Shown here in pieces: positions 24,953-30,878 of a stretch of DNA of 33,326 nucleotides (within the stretch, counting starts at the first letter, position 1; every line of letters begins with the position of its first letter). The position numbers were made by a program, and so were the translations under genes. Under the pieces are notes generated by a model. That model was given only the letters and a program-made list of their open reading frames with translations. It searched no databases and was not told where the DNA came from. Origin of the DNA: Faecousia sp. (lineage in GTDB: Bacteria > Bacillota > Clostridia > Oscillospirales > Oscillospiraceae); the NCBI GenBank assembly GCA_029257715.1, contig JARIAT010000030.1:1-33326 (forward strand). Direction: 5' to 3'.

Positions 24953-26686
24953 TTACCGGAAGGATTCTTCATACTCCATCATCTTCGTCAAGATGACAGC
25001 CGCTTCCCCCCGGGTGGTGTTTCCCTTGGGCCTGAAGTTCAAGCTGTCACCGCCAACGATTCCGGCAGAGGTTAGCGCATCCACGCTTGGCAAGGCCCAA
25101 CTGGTAATTTTATCATAATCTCTGTATCGTTCCCTGCTGGACGTTCCTTCAGGAAGTCCGTGACCGCGGCTGCAAAGGAAATCATCGAGGATCTTGCAAA
25201 GCTCCTGACGGGTCACGTAGCTGTTTGGACTAAACTGAGCAGAGACAAATTCGCTGAGAATCTGGTTTCGGTATGCCCACTCGGCAGCCTCAGCATAATA
25301 CGCATCCGATGACACGTCTGTATAGTCGCTTGTCTTCTCCCAGCCCTCCCCGAGAGAATCTCCGCTGTAAGAATACAGCATAGACACCAGCATTGCCCGG
25401 GTTATTTTCTCCTCTGGTGCAAATTTATAATCTCCGATTCCTGCCATAATTCCTTTCGAAACCATACGGTCTATAGCAGGAAAATACCACGCCTGAGGTG
25501 ATACATCCGCATAGAGTTTACCATTTGCCGCAACATACATCTGAAGCTCAGAACTCATTTTATAGAATTCTCCGCCGCTGACCGCTCGAATAACACAATT
25601 CTCGGTAATTTCTACAGGCTCCGTATAAGTTGTTCCGTAAACAGCAGGATCGGAGCCATCCAGCGTGTAGTAAATACTCGCATCCTCCGGAGTTGCAGAA
25701 AGCGTCATCGTCATTTGATCCACAGAAATGGTTGGAATCGACGCGGTTGCCTCTCCGGGAGACATGGATACGACTTCCGAGCGGCTTCCATTGAGCTTAT
25801 AAGCTGCCACCGCATGGATGTCGCACGGATATGTGACAGAAAAAGGCCCTTCATAGCGTGTGCTCTGCTCATTGGGAATAGAGCCATCGGTCGTATAATA
25901 AATCGGTGCATCCGTGTCTGCGGAGATTGTAATTTCCATCGCACCATTGGCTGCCGAATAACTAATCTCAGGCTTTGGAATTGGTCCATAGTCGGTGCCG
26001 TTATTGGGGCAGTCAAAATACCGCTTTCCCGGTTCCAGCGCAACGCCTCTGCGTCGGAACAATTCGCTGACCGTCACAAATTCATATCCCTGAGCCATCA
26101 GATCATCCACAGCCGCCAACGCTCCGGGGATTGAGGTTGCGTGAATATCATGAACCAAAATAATGGCACCATCATAGGAATTTTCCACAATGGCGCTGTG
26201 GACATGATCCGCATCCCGATATTTCCAATCCTCCGGATCTACCGACCAAAAAATCAAAGGATATTGAATCAGCGAACGCACATGCTCATTGGTGCTGCCA
26301 TAGGGTGGACGGAACAGATAATCGGAATCTGTCCCGCAGATCTTGTTCAGCACCGCCAGACTGTCATCCACCTGACCGACAACCCCGCTGTCATCCAATT
26401 TCACAAGATTGGCATGATCCCAGCTGTGACTTGCGATTTCATGACCTTCATCGTACGCTCGCCGAAGCACATCCGGATAATAGCTGGCATTCTGTCCCAG
26501 TGTAAACAACGTAACCTTGACATTTCGTTCTTTGAGTCCATCCAGCAGAGCCGCCGTATTGGATTTGTGAGGTCCGTCATCAAAGGTCAAAGCAATCAAT
26601 TTATCTCCTTGTGCTGCACTGGCACCCAGCGGAAGCACCGTAAAAGCCATCACGATCATCAGCAAAAATGACAAAATTCGCTTCAT
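24953..26686 (-). CDS. Secreted polysaccharide deacetylase with two CHB_HEX_C-like modules and three SLH domains
   Basis: A 577-residue cell-surface protein. A signal peptide (about 1-25, cleavage after GASA) is followed by a NodB carbohydrate esterase 4 domain (about 28-215): TFDDGP at 34-39 with D36/D37, SHSWDH at 86-91 with metal ligands H87 and H91, RPPYG at 126-130, DPEDW at 150-154 and LVHDIH at 177-182. Next come two chitobiase C-terminal-like repeats (about 240-308 and 318-385; IYYTTDGSIPN and IYYTLDGSDPA) and three S-layer homology domains (about 391-440, 455-504, 522-572) that should bind a cell-wall polymer. It likely removes N-acetyl groups from peptidoglycan or another surface glycan. 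The ATG at 26686 has AAGGGG eight bases upstream; a GTG three codons earlier is less suitable. Confidence 0.93.
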   Translation of the reverse strand: MKRILSFLLMIVMAFTVLPLGASAAQGDKLIALTFDDGPHKSNTAALLDGLKERNVKVTLFTLGQNASYYPDVLRRAYDEGHEIASHSWDHANLVKLDDSGVVGQVDDSLAVLNKICGTDSDYLFRPPYGSTNEHVRSLIQYPLIFWSVDPEDWKYRDADHVHSAIVENSYDGAIILVHDIHATSIPGALAAVDDLMAQGYEFVTVSELFRRRGVALEPGKRYFDCPNNGTDYGPIPKPEISYSAANGAMEITISADTDAPIYYTTDGSIPNEQSTRYEGPFSVTYPCDIHAVAAYKLNGSRSEVVSMSPGEATASIPTISVDQMTMTLSATPEDASIYYTLDGSDPAVYGTTYTEPVEITENCVIRAVSGGEFYKMSSELQMYVAANGKLYADVSPQAWYFPAIDRMVSKGIMAGIGDYKFAPEEKITRAMLVSMLYSYSGDSLGEGWEKTSDYTDVSSDAYYAEAAEWAYRNQILSEFVSAQFSPNSYVTRQELCKILDDFLCSRGHGLPEGTSSRERYRDYDKITSWALPSVDALTSAGIVGGDSLNFRPKGNTTRGEAAVILTKMMEYEESFR

Positions 26687-26755
26687 AATGGACACCCCTT
26701 CTCTATCTATTTTATTTGCTTATTTTATCATTTTATTCAGTGAATTTCCACAATA

Positions 26756-26780
26756 GTTTTTAAATTAAGATCTTAAAAAC
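26756..26780. promoter_or_regulatory. Palindrome upstream of the deacetylase gene
   Basis: GTTTTTAA and TTAAAAAC flank a 9-base centre, and a perfect 12-base palindrome TTAAGATCTTAA (26765-26776) sits inside. It lies about 70 bases before the deacetylase start and just past the ndoA terminator. It may be an operator; no convincing promoter was found beside it. Confidence 0.35.
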
Positions 26781-26792
26781 TGATAACTGAAA

Positions 26793-26822
26793 AATAACCT
26801 CCGGACGAATTCGGCCGGAGGT
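26793..26822 (-). terminator. Rho-independent terminator after ndoA
   Basis: On the minus strand an 8 bp stem ACCTCCGG/CCGGAGGT with an inner CGAATTCG palindrome, followed by TATTTTTC, five bases past the ndoA stop. Confidence 0.82.
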
Positions 26823-26827
26823 ATGTG

Positions 26828-27187
26828 TTAGCCAATCCCAGGAAGGCCAAAGCTCACCGCTATGGCATTATCCACCTGCGACATTTGTGAGTCATCCAGT
26901 CGGCCCATATGCTCTTTCAGCCGGCGCTTATCGATGGTTCGGATCTGTTCTAGCAGAATTACTGAGTCCTTGCTCAGTCCAACGCTTCCGCCCGCAATGT
27001 TGATGTGGGTAGGAAGACGGGCTTTTCCGGTCTGACTGGTAATGGCTGCGGCAATCACCGTGGGAGAATGGCGATTCCCTGTATCATTCTGCACAATCAA
27101 AACCGGACGAGTTCCTCCCTGTTCACTTCCGACAACCGGGCTCAGATCCGCGTAAAAAATATCTCCCCGTTTTACACTGCTGTCCAT
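26828..27187 (-). CDS. ndoA: EndoA/MazF family endoribonuclease toxin
   Basis: A 119-residue sequence-specific mRNA nuclease, very close to B. subtilis EndoA, which cuts at UACAU. Shared blocks include [41 protein letters not shown] and [17 protein letters not shown]. The catalytic pair corresponds to R27 and T50. In B. subtilis the gene follows alr and the antitoxin gene ndoAI; here neither is present, and the 113 bases upstream contain no antitoxin-size ORF. The start ATG has only a distant GGAG (eleven bases). The previous gene is the small lipoprotein and then nnrD. Confidence 0.95.
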   Translation of the reverse strand: MDSSVKRGDIFYADLSPVVGSEQGGTRPVLIVQNDTGNRHSPTVIAAAITSQTGKARLPTHINIAGGSVGLSKDSVILLEQIRTIDKRRLKEHMGRLDDSQMSQVDNAIAVSFGLPGIG

Positions 27188-27227
27188 AATCGTTCACGCT
27201 CCGTGGAAAATCTTGCCGGCGCTACGA

Positions 27228-27274
27228 TTTTCTATGTAACGCGGCTGTATCTATTGTCCCACGTCCATAGAAAA
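27228..27274 (-). promoter_or_regulatory. Stem-loop with a UACAU site upstream of ndoA
   Basis: TTTTCTATG (27228-27236) and CATAGAAAA (27266-27274) can pair as a 9 bp stem around 29 bases, between the lipoprotein stop and the ndoA start. The minus-strand RNA reads UUACAUAG here, so a UACAU pentamer, the EndoA target known from B. subtilis, lies at 27238-27234 at the foot of the stem. No T tract follows, so it is not a standard terminator. Confidence 0.4.
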
Positions 27275-27300
27275 ATATACGGCGCTGCATTCGATTTATC

Positions 27301-27870
27301 CTATGCAGCTTCATCGGATTTCTGTACAAAGGTAAAATCTTCGATTTCCATCGTCAGATTTCTTCTCCCTTTCCAGCTGATCTCCGCCGCATACGGTTTA
27401 AGATCCTTCAGCCAGATTTCTGCTTCCAGCGCATCATCCGCATAGCTGTCATGCAAACTCAGATGCAGATCCTCCTCCGAATCATAGGCAATAAGATTGC
27501 CGCTTGCCAGTGCCTTCATCATCACCCATGGGCCGCTGATAGGACTGAGGCGGTTGTCCGCCATCAGTGGCAGGGCAAGTACCGTTTCGTCGAAATCCAG
27601 CGTCCCATCTGTTCCGGATACGCTCCCCCGGATACCGGAAATTTCCTCCGGCTGCGTCACGCAAAACTGAAGTGTCCCTTCAGGATTCCATGTACAATCC
27701 ACCGAAAACCGCTCCTGCGTATCTATGTAGTCCGCTGTGATTTCCACTGAAAAACTGCATTGTCTGCTCAGCACACTGCTCCGAATCTCCATCGCCTGTT
27801 CCTTTCCACGGTCTGTCCCTGCGCATCCTGTCAAGCACAAGATCAGCAGCACCGCCGCAAGTTTTTTCAC
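27301..27870 (-). CDS. Small lipoprotein, possibly YdcC/LolA-like
   Basis: A 189-residue predicted lipoprotein with signal peptide and lipobox LTGC (C16). The mature part is beta-rich (FSVEITADYIDTQERFSVDCTW, GTLQFCVTQPEEISGIRG, LDFDETVLALPL, ISWKGRRNLTMEIEDF), as in the LolA/YdcC-like fold. Its place between nnrD and ndoA matches the ydcC gene of the Bacillus acpS-ydcC-alr-ndoAI-ndoA region, which supports the idea, but sequence similarity by eye is weak. The start is GTG at 27870, with GGGGATGGA directly upstream, twelve bases after nnrD. Confidence 0.8.
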   Translation of the reverse strand: MKKLAAVLLILCLTGCAGTDRGKEQAMEIRSSVLSRQCSFSVEITADYIDTQERFSVDCTWNPEGTLQFCVTQPEEISGIRGSVSGTDGTLDFDETVLALPLMADNRLSPISGPWVMMKALASGNLIAYDSEEDLHLSLHDSYADDALEAEIWLKDLKPYAAEISWKGRRNLTMEIEDFTFVQKSDEAA

Positions 27871-27882
27871 TCCATCCCCGCC

Positions 27883-28725
27883 TTATTTGAGTAGTCGGGG
27901 CAGACATTCCACCATATCACTCGGCAGCATTCCCCGCTGCCCGATTTCCGCTGCGCAGATGTCTCCCGCTCTGCCATGAAACCAGGCTGCACATGCGGCA
28001 GCTTCAAGCGGCCGCATTCCCTGTCCGATCAAGCTTACAATGATGCCGGACAATACATCTCCGCTTCCTCCGACCGCCATGCCCGGGTTTCCAGAGCGAT
28101 TGCAATAGCAGTCTGTACCATCCGTAATCAAAGTTCTGTGTCCTTTCCGCAAAAGAATACACCCAAGCGATCGGGCCAGTGTTATCGTCTGCTCCTCACG
28201 AGGCAAGTCGTCAGGCTTCAGCCGGACAAATTCTCCATCGTGGGGTGTCAAAATGGTGGGACTGGTTCTGTCCCGCAGAATATCTTTATGCTGCGAAACA
28301 AGAGTTATTCCATCGGCATCCAAAACTAGTGGGCATTTTGCTTCTTTCATCAAAAACTTCAATATTTTATCCGTGTCATTTCCGATCCCGCTACCACAGC
28401 CGAAAAGTACTGCATCCATTCTCGGAAGCAGCTTTTGAATGAACGGAATTGCGTCTGCGGACAGCATTCCTTCGCAGTCCGGCATCGGCATCACAACCGC
28501 CTCGGTTACTTTTATCGCTTCAATTGCGTATATGCTTTCCGGAACCGCCAGGTAACAGAGTCCGGCACCGCTGCGCAACGCTGCCGTAGCAGCCAATGCC
28601 GCTGCGCCGGTATACCCCCTGCTTCCGCAGAGCAGCAGAATTTTTCCATAGTCCCCTTTATGCGAATCATCCTTGCGTATCGGAAGCCGTGCCATTGCAG
28701 AGAAATCATCTAAATATCGAACCAT
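27883..28725 (-). CDS. nnrD: ADP/ATP-dependent NAD(P)H-hydrate dehydratase
   Basis: A 280-residue repair enzyme of the ribokinase-like fold that turns damaged NAD(P)H hydrate back into NAD(P)H using a nucleotide. Motifs: SHKGDYGKILLLCGS, GYTGAAALAATAALRSGAGL, VLDADGI, ILTPHDGEF and the signature NPGMAVGGSGDVLSGII followed by the FHGRAGD helix. It is the dehydratase half only; the NnrE epimerase domain that is often fused to it is absent here, as in B. subtilis YxkO. AAGGAGG lies nine bases before the ATG. Confidence 0.94.
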   Translation of the reverse strand: MVRYLDDFSAMARLPIRKDDSHKGDYGKILLLCGSRGYTGAAALAATAALRSGAGLCYLAVPESIYAIEAIKVTEAVVMPMPDCEGMLSADAIPFIQKLLPRMDAVLFGCGSGIGNDTDKILKFLMKEAKCPLVLDADGITLVSQHKDILRDRTSPTILTPHDGEFVRLKPDDLPREEQTITLARSLGCILLRKGHRTLITDGTDCYCNRSGNPGMAVGGSGDVLSGIIVSLIGQGMRPLEAAACAAWFHGRAGDICAAEIGQRGMLPSDMVECLPRLLK

Positions 28726-28748
28726 ATCTCCGTACCTCCTTTTTATCT

Positions 28749-28777
28749 ATTGTACTCTCCCTGTCCTGCCGATACAA
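28749..28777 (-). promoter_or_regulatory. Predicted promoter of nnrD-lipoprotein-ndoA
   Basis: On the minus strand TTGTAT (28777-28772), a 17-base spacer and TACAAT (28754-28749), about 25 bases before the nnrD start. It is back to back with the aro operon promoter. Confidence 0.68.
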
Positions 28778-28824
28778 GTTTTTATTTTCCATCATAAAAA
28801 GAAAAAATATCTTGCAAACGCCCC

Positions 28825-28853
28825 TTGCAAAACAGGATATACCGTGCTATACT
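28825..28853 (+). promoter_or_regulatory. Predicted promoter of the aro operon
   Basis: TTGCAA (28825-28830), a 17-base spacer ending in TGC, and TATACT (28848-28853), that is an extended -10 with a good -35. Transcription should start near 28860, so the leader peptide start codon lies only about 24 bases into the RNA. Confidence 0.82.
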
Positions 28854-28883
28854 TTGTCTAACAATAGTGATCGGAGGCACAAA

Positions 28884-28952
28884 ATGATGCGCCATACTCT
28901 GTTTGCAGCAGCATTTCGTTTTGGTTACTATTACTTTATGGACATAAGGTAA
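28884..28952 (+). CDS. Phe/Tyr-rich leader peptide of the aro operon attenuator
   Basis: A 22-codon ORF too short for usual gene calling. GGAGG at 28873-28877 lies six bases before the ATG. Residues 7, 11, 13 and 18 are Phe and 15-17 are three Tyr in a row, giving seven aromatic residues out of 22; the core reads FRFGYYYF at 28914-28937. It ends with a tandem stop, TAA TAG (28950-28955). It is followed by a terminator and by aroF, the first enzyme of the pathway that makes Phe and Tyr. Position, ribosome site and composition match classical attenuator peptides such as PheL. The peptide itself is not expected to have a function; ribosome stalling on the aromatic codons would be the sensor. Confidence 0.85.
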   Translation: MMRHTLFAAAFRFGYYYFMDIR

Positions 28953-29036
28953 TAGCGATTTGTGCTGCACAGAATTCCGTGAGACTGATATCAAAGTACT
29001 TGCACCGCACGAATCGATTCGTGCGGTGCTTTTTTT
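28898..29036 (+). promoter_or_regulatory. Ribosome-mediated transcription attenuator (Phe/Tyr) with competing RNA hairpins
   Basis: Four pairing segments can be read. Segment 1 (28898-28910) pairs with segment 2 (28963-28973): 11 bp with a 2-base bulge. Segment 2 (28956-28965, CGATTTGTGC) pairs with segment 3 (29007-29016, GCACGAATCG): 10 bp in a row with one G-U. Segment 3 (29002-29014) pairs with segment 4 (29017-29029) as the terminator. A ribosome held at the Phe/Tyr codons (28914-28937) leaves segment 2 free and allows 2:3, so transcription goes on; a ribosome that reaches the stop codon covers most of segment 2, so 3:4 forms and transcription ends. The pairings are seen in the sequence; the mechanism is inferred from the trp/pheA model. 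Confidence 0.8.
29002..29036 (+). terminator. Attenuator terminator before aroF
   Basis: GCACCGCACGAA pairs perfectly with TTCGTGCGGTGC (12 bp, TCGA loop, or 13 bp with a smaller loop), followed by seven T. It lies between the leader peptide and aroF and within the operon, only a few bases before the aroF ribosome site AGGAGG (29037-29042). Confidence 0.93.
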
Positions 29037-29049
29037 AGGAGGAAATAAT

Positions 29050-30051
29050 ATGATCGCCGTACTCAAACCCGGAACAACGCCCGAACAGACTGACCATCTC
29101 GTACAGTGGCTCAAAAATATGAACCTCGATGTACATATTTCCCAAGGCCGCGAAGTTACAATTCTTGGCCTGATCGGTGATACCAGCCGCGTGGACATGG
29201 ATCTGCTTGGAAGTCTTGAGATTGTCGAATCCGTCAAGCGTGTTTCTGAGCCGTTTAAGCAGGTTAACCGGAAATTTCACCCTCAGGACTCCGTGATTGA
29301 AGTTGGAGATGTTAAAATCGGCGGCGGCCACTTTGCCATTATTGCAGGTCCATGTTCCGTTGAAACAGAAGACCAGATCATAGAAGTTGCACAGTCCGTA
29401 AAAGCATCCGGTGCCTCCATCCTTCGCGGAGGTGCATTCAAACCGCGCACCTCTCCTTATGCCTTCCAGGGACTCGGGGAAGACGGTCTGAAGCTTCTGC
29501 TGAAGGCAAAGCAAGCCACAGGGCTGCCCATCTGCACAGAGCTTATGAATCTTGTCCATTTGGATTTGTTTGCAGATGTTGACATCATTCAGATCGGTGC
29601 CCGGAATATGCAGAATTTCGACCTTTTGAAGGAAGTCGGCAAAACCAAGAAACCGATTCTGCTCAAACGCGGCCTTGCCAATACGCTGGAAGAATGGCTG
29701 ATGAGCGCAGAATACATTATGAGTGAAGGCAATCAAAATGTCATTCTATGTGAGCGTGGCATCCGCACCTACGAAACCTTCACCCGTAACACACTGGATC
29801 TTGCCGCAGTGCCCTCTCTCCACGCATTGACACATCTCCCTGTCCTTGTAGACCCGAGTCATGCCACCGGAAAGGCTTGGCTGGTTCCTCCCATGGCCGT
29901 TGCCGCTACTGCTGCCGGTGCAGACGGCTTGATGATTGAGGTGCACAACGATCCTGCCCACGCTCTTTGTGATGGTGCTCAGTCACTGTCGCCTGAAAAG
30001 TTTGCAGAAGTCAGCAGAAAAGTTCAACGCATTCGGGAGGCCCTGAAATGA
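29050..30051 (+). CDS. aroF: 3-deoxy-7-phosphoheptulonate synthase, type I-beta with N-terminal regulatory domain
   Basis: A 333-residue DAHP synthase that joins PEP and erythrose 4-phosphate, the first step of the shikimate pathway. An N-terminal ferredoxin-like domain (about 1-70, MIAVLKPGTTPEQTDHLVQWL) precedes the TIM barrel, as in the Thermotoga enzyme, where this domain gives feedback inhibition by Tyr and Phe. Metal ligands match that enzyme: C102 (GPCSVE), H271 (VDPSHATGK), E297 (MIEVH) and D308. RGGAFKPRTSPYAFQG carries substrate-binding residues. The ATG at 29050 follows AGGAGG by seven bases; an earlier in-frame ATG (28960) would have to be read through the terminator stem and is rejected. 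It overlaps tyrA by four bases. Confidence 0.97.
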   Translation: MIAVLKPGTTPEQTDHLVQWLKNMNLDVHISQGREVTILGLIGDTSRVDMDLLGSLEIVESVKRVSEPFKQVNRKFHPQDSVIEVGDVKIGGGHFAIIAGPCSVETEDQIIEVAQSVKASGASILRGGAFKPRTSPYAFQGLGEDGLKLLLKAKQATGLPICTELMNLVHLDLFADVDIIQIGARNMQNFDLLKEVGKTKKPILLKRGLANTLEEWLMSAEYIMSEGNQNVILCERGIRTYETFTRNTLDLAAVPSLHALTHLPVLVDPSHATGKAWLVPPMAVAATAAGADGLMIEVHNDPAHALCDGAQSLSPEKFAEVSRKVQRIREALK

Positions 30052-30878
30052 AAGTTGGAATTCTCGGATTAGGACTGATCGGTGGAAGCCTCGCCCGAGC
30101 CTATTCGATTGCAGGCCATAGTGTTTTTTCCTGTGAAAAAGATTCCCATATGCAATCTTTTGCACAGCTGTGCGGTGCAGTTGAAGGTGACTTGACCGAT
30201 TATATCATTCCTCAGTGCGATTTGATTCTGCTGGCAATCTATCCGGAAGGATGCGCAAAGTGGCTGGAGACCCATGCCCACTTAATCCGACCTGAAACGC
30301 TTGTAATGGACTGCTGCGGTGTAAAGAAAACAGTTTGTGATCGCTGTTTCCCCATTGCAGAGCAGTACGGATTCACTTTCATCGGAGGACATCCCATGGC
30401 AGGCACTCATTTCTCCGGGTTTAAATATAGCCGTGCGGATCTGTTTCAGGGTGCCCCAATGGTGATGGTTCCTCCAAGGTTTGATGACATTGCACTACTA
30501 GATCGTGCAAAGCAGGTTCTTTCTCCCTGTGGATTTGGCTCCTTCTCCGTTACAAAGGCGGAAAACCATGATCGAATGATTGCCTTTACCAGCCAAATGC
30601 CTCACATCATAAGCAATGCCTTTATCAAATCTCCTACTGCACTGGAACACAAGGGCTTCTCCGCCGGAAGCTACAAAGATCTGACAAGAGTTGCGTGGCT
30701 GAATCCCCCGATGTGGGCAGAGCTTTTTCTTGAAAACAAAGAATTTGTTTTGCACGAGCTTTCCATTCTGCTCACTTCTCTTGAAGAATACCGAGATGCC
30801 ATTGAACATTCCGACATGGATACCCTCGTTCGAATTTTGAACGACGGAAGAAAAAGAAAGGAAGAGGTTGACGGATGA
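30048..30878 (+). CDS. tyrA: Prephenate dehydrogenase
   Basis: A 276-residue NAD(P)-dependent enzyme for tyrosine synthesis, turning prephenate (or arogenate) into 4-hydroxyphenylpyruvate (or tyrosine). The Rossmann motif GLGLIGGSLA is at 7-16, the active-site histidine H115 lies in GGHPMAGTHFSGF, and GSYKDLTRVAWLNPPMWAELF lies in the helical C-terminal domain. It has no chorismate mutase domain and no C-terminal ACT domain, so it may not be feedback controlled itself. It overlaps aroF and aroB by four bases each (ATGA), pointing to coupled translation. Confidence 0.94.
   Translation: MKVGILGLGLIGGSLARAYSIAGHSVFSCEKDSHMQSFAQLCGAVEGDLTDYIIPQCDLILLAIYPEGCAKWLETHAHLIRPETLVMDCCGVKKTVCDRCFPIAEQYGFTFIGGHPMAGTHFSGFKYSRADLFQGAPMVMVPPRFDDIALLDRAKQVLSPCGFGSFSVTKAENHDRMIAFTSQMPHIISNAFIKSPTALEHKGFSAGSYKDLTRVAWLNPPMWAELFLENKEFVLHELSILLTSLEEYRDAIEHSDMDTLVRILNDGRKRKEEVDG

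Noticed and set aside
28854-29049. T-box or other riboswitch as the aro leader control
   Set aside because: The leader is only about 190 bases, begins its peptide ORF about 24 bases in, and shows no T-box core, stem I features or known aptamer; the peptide plus competing hairpins explain it better.
28960-29049. Longer aroF reading frame beginning at 28960
   Set aside because: The extra 30 codons run through the antiterminator and terminator stem; AGGAGG and the family start MIAVLKPG place the start at 29050.
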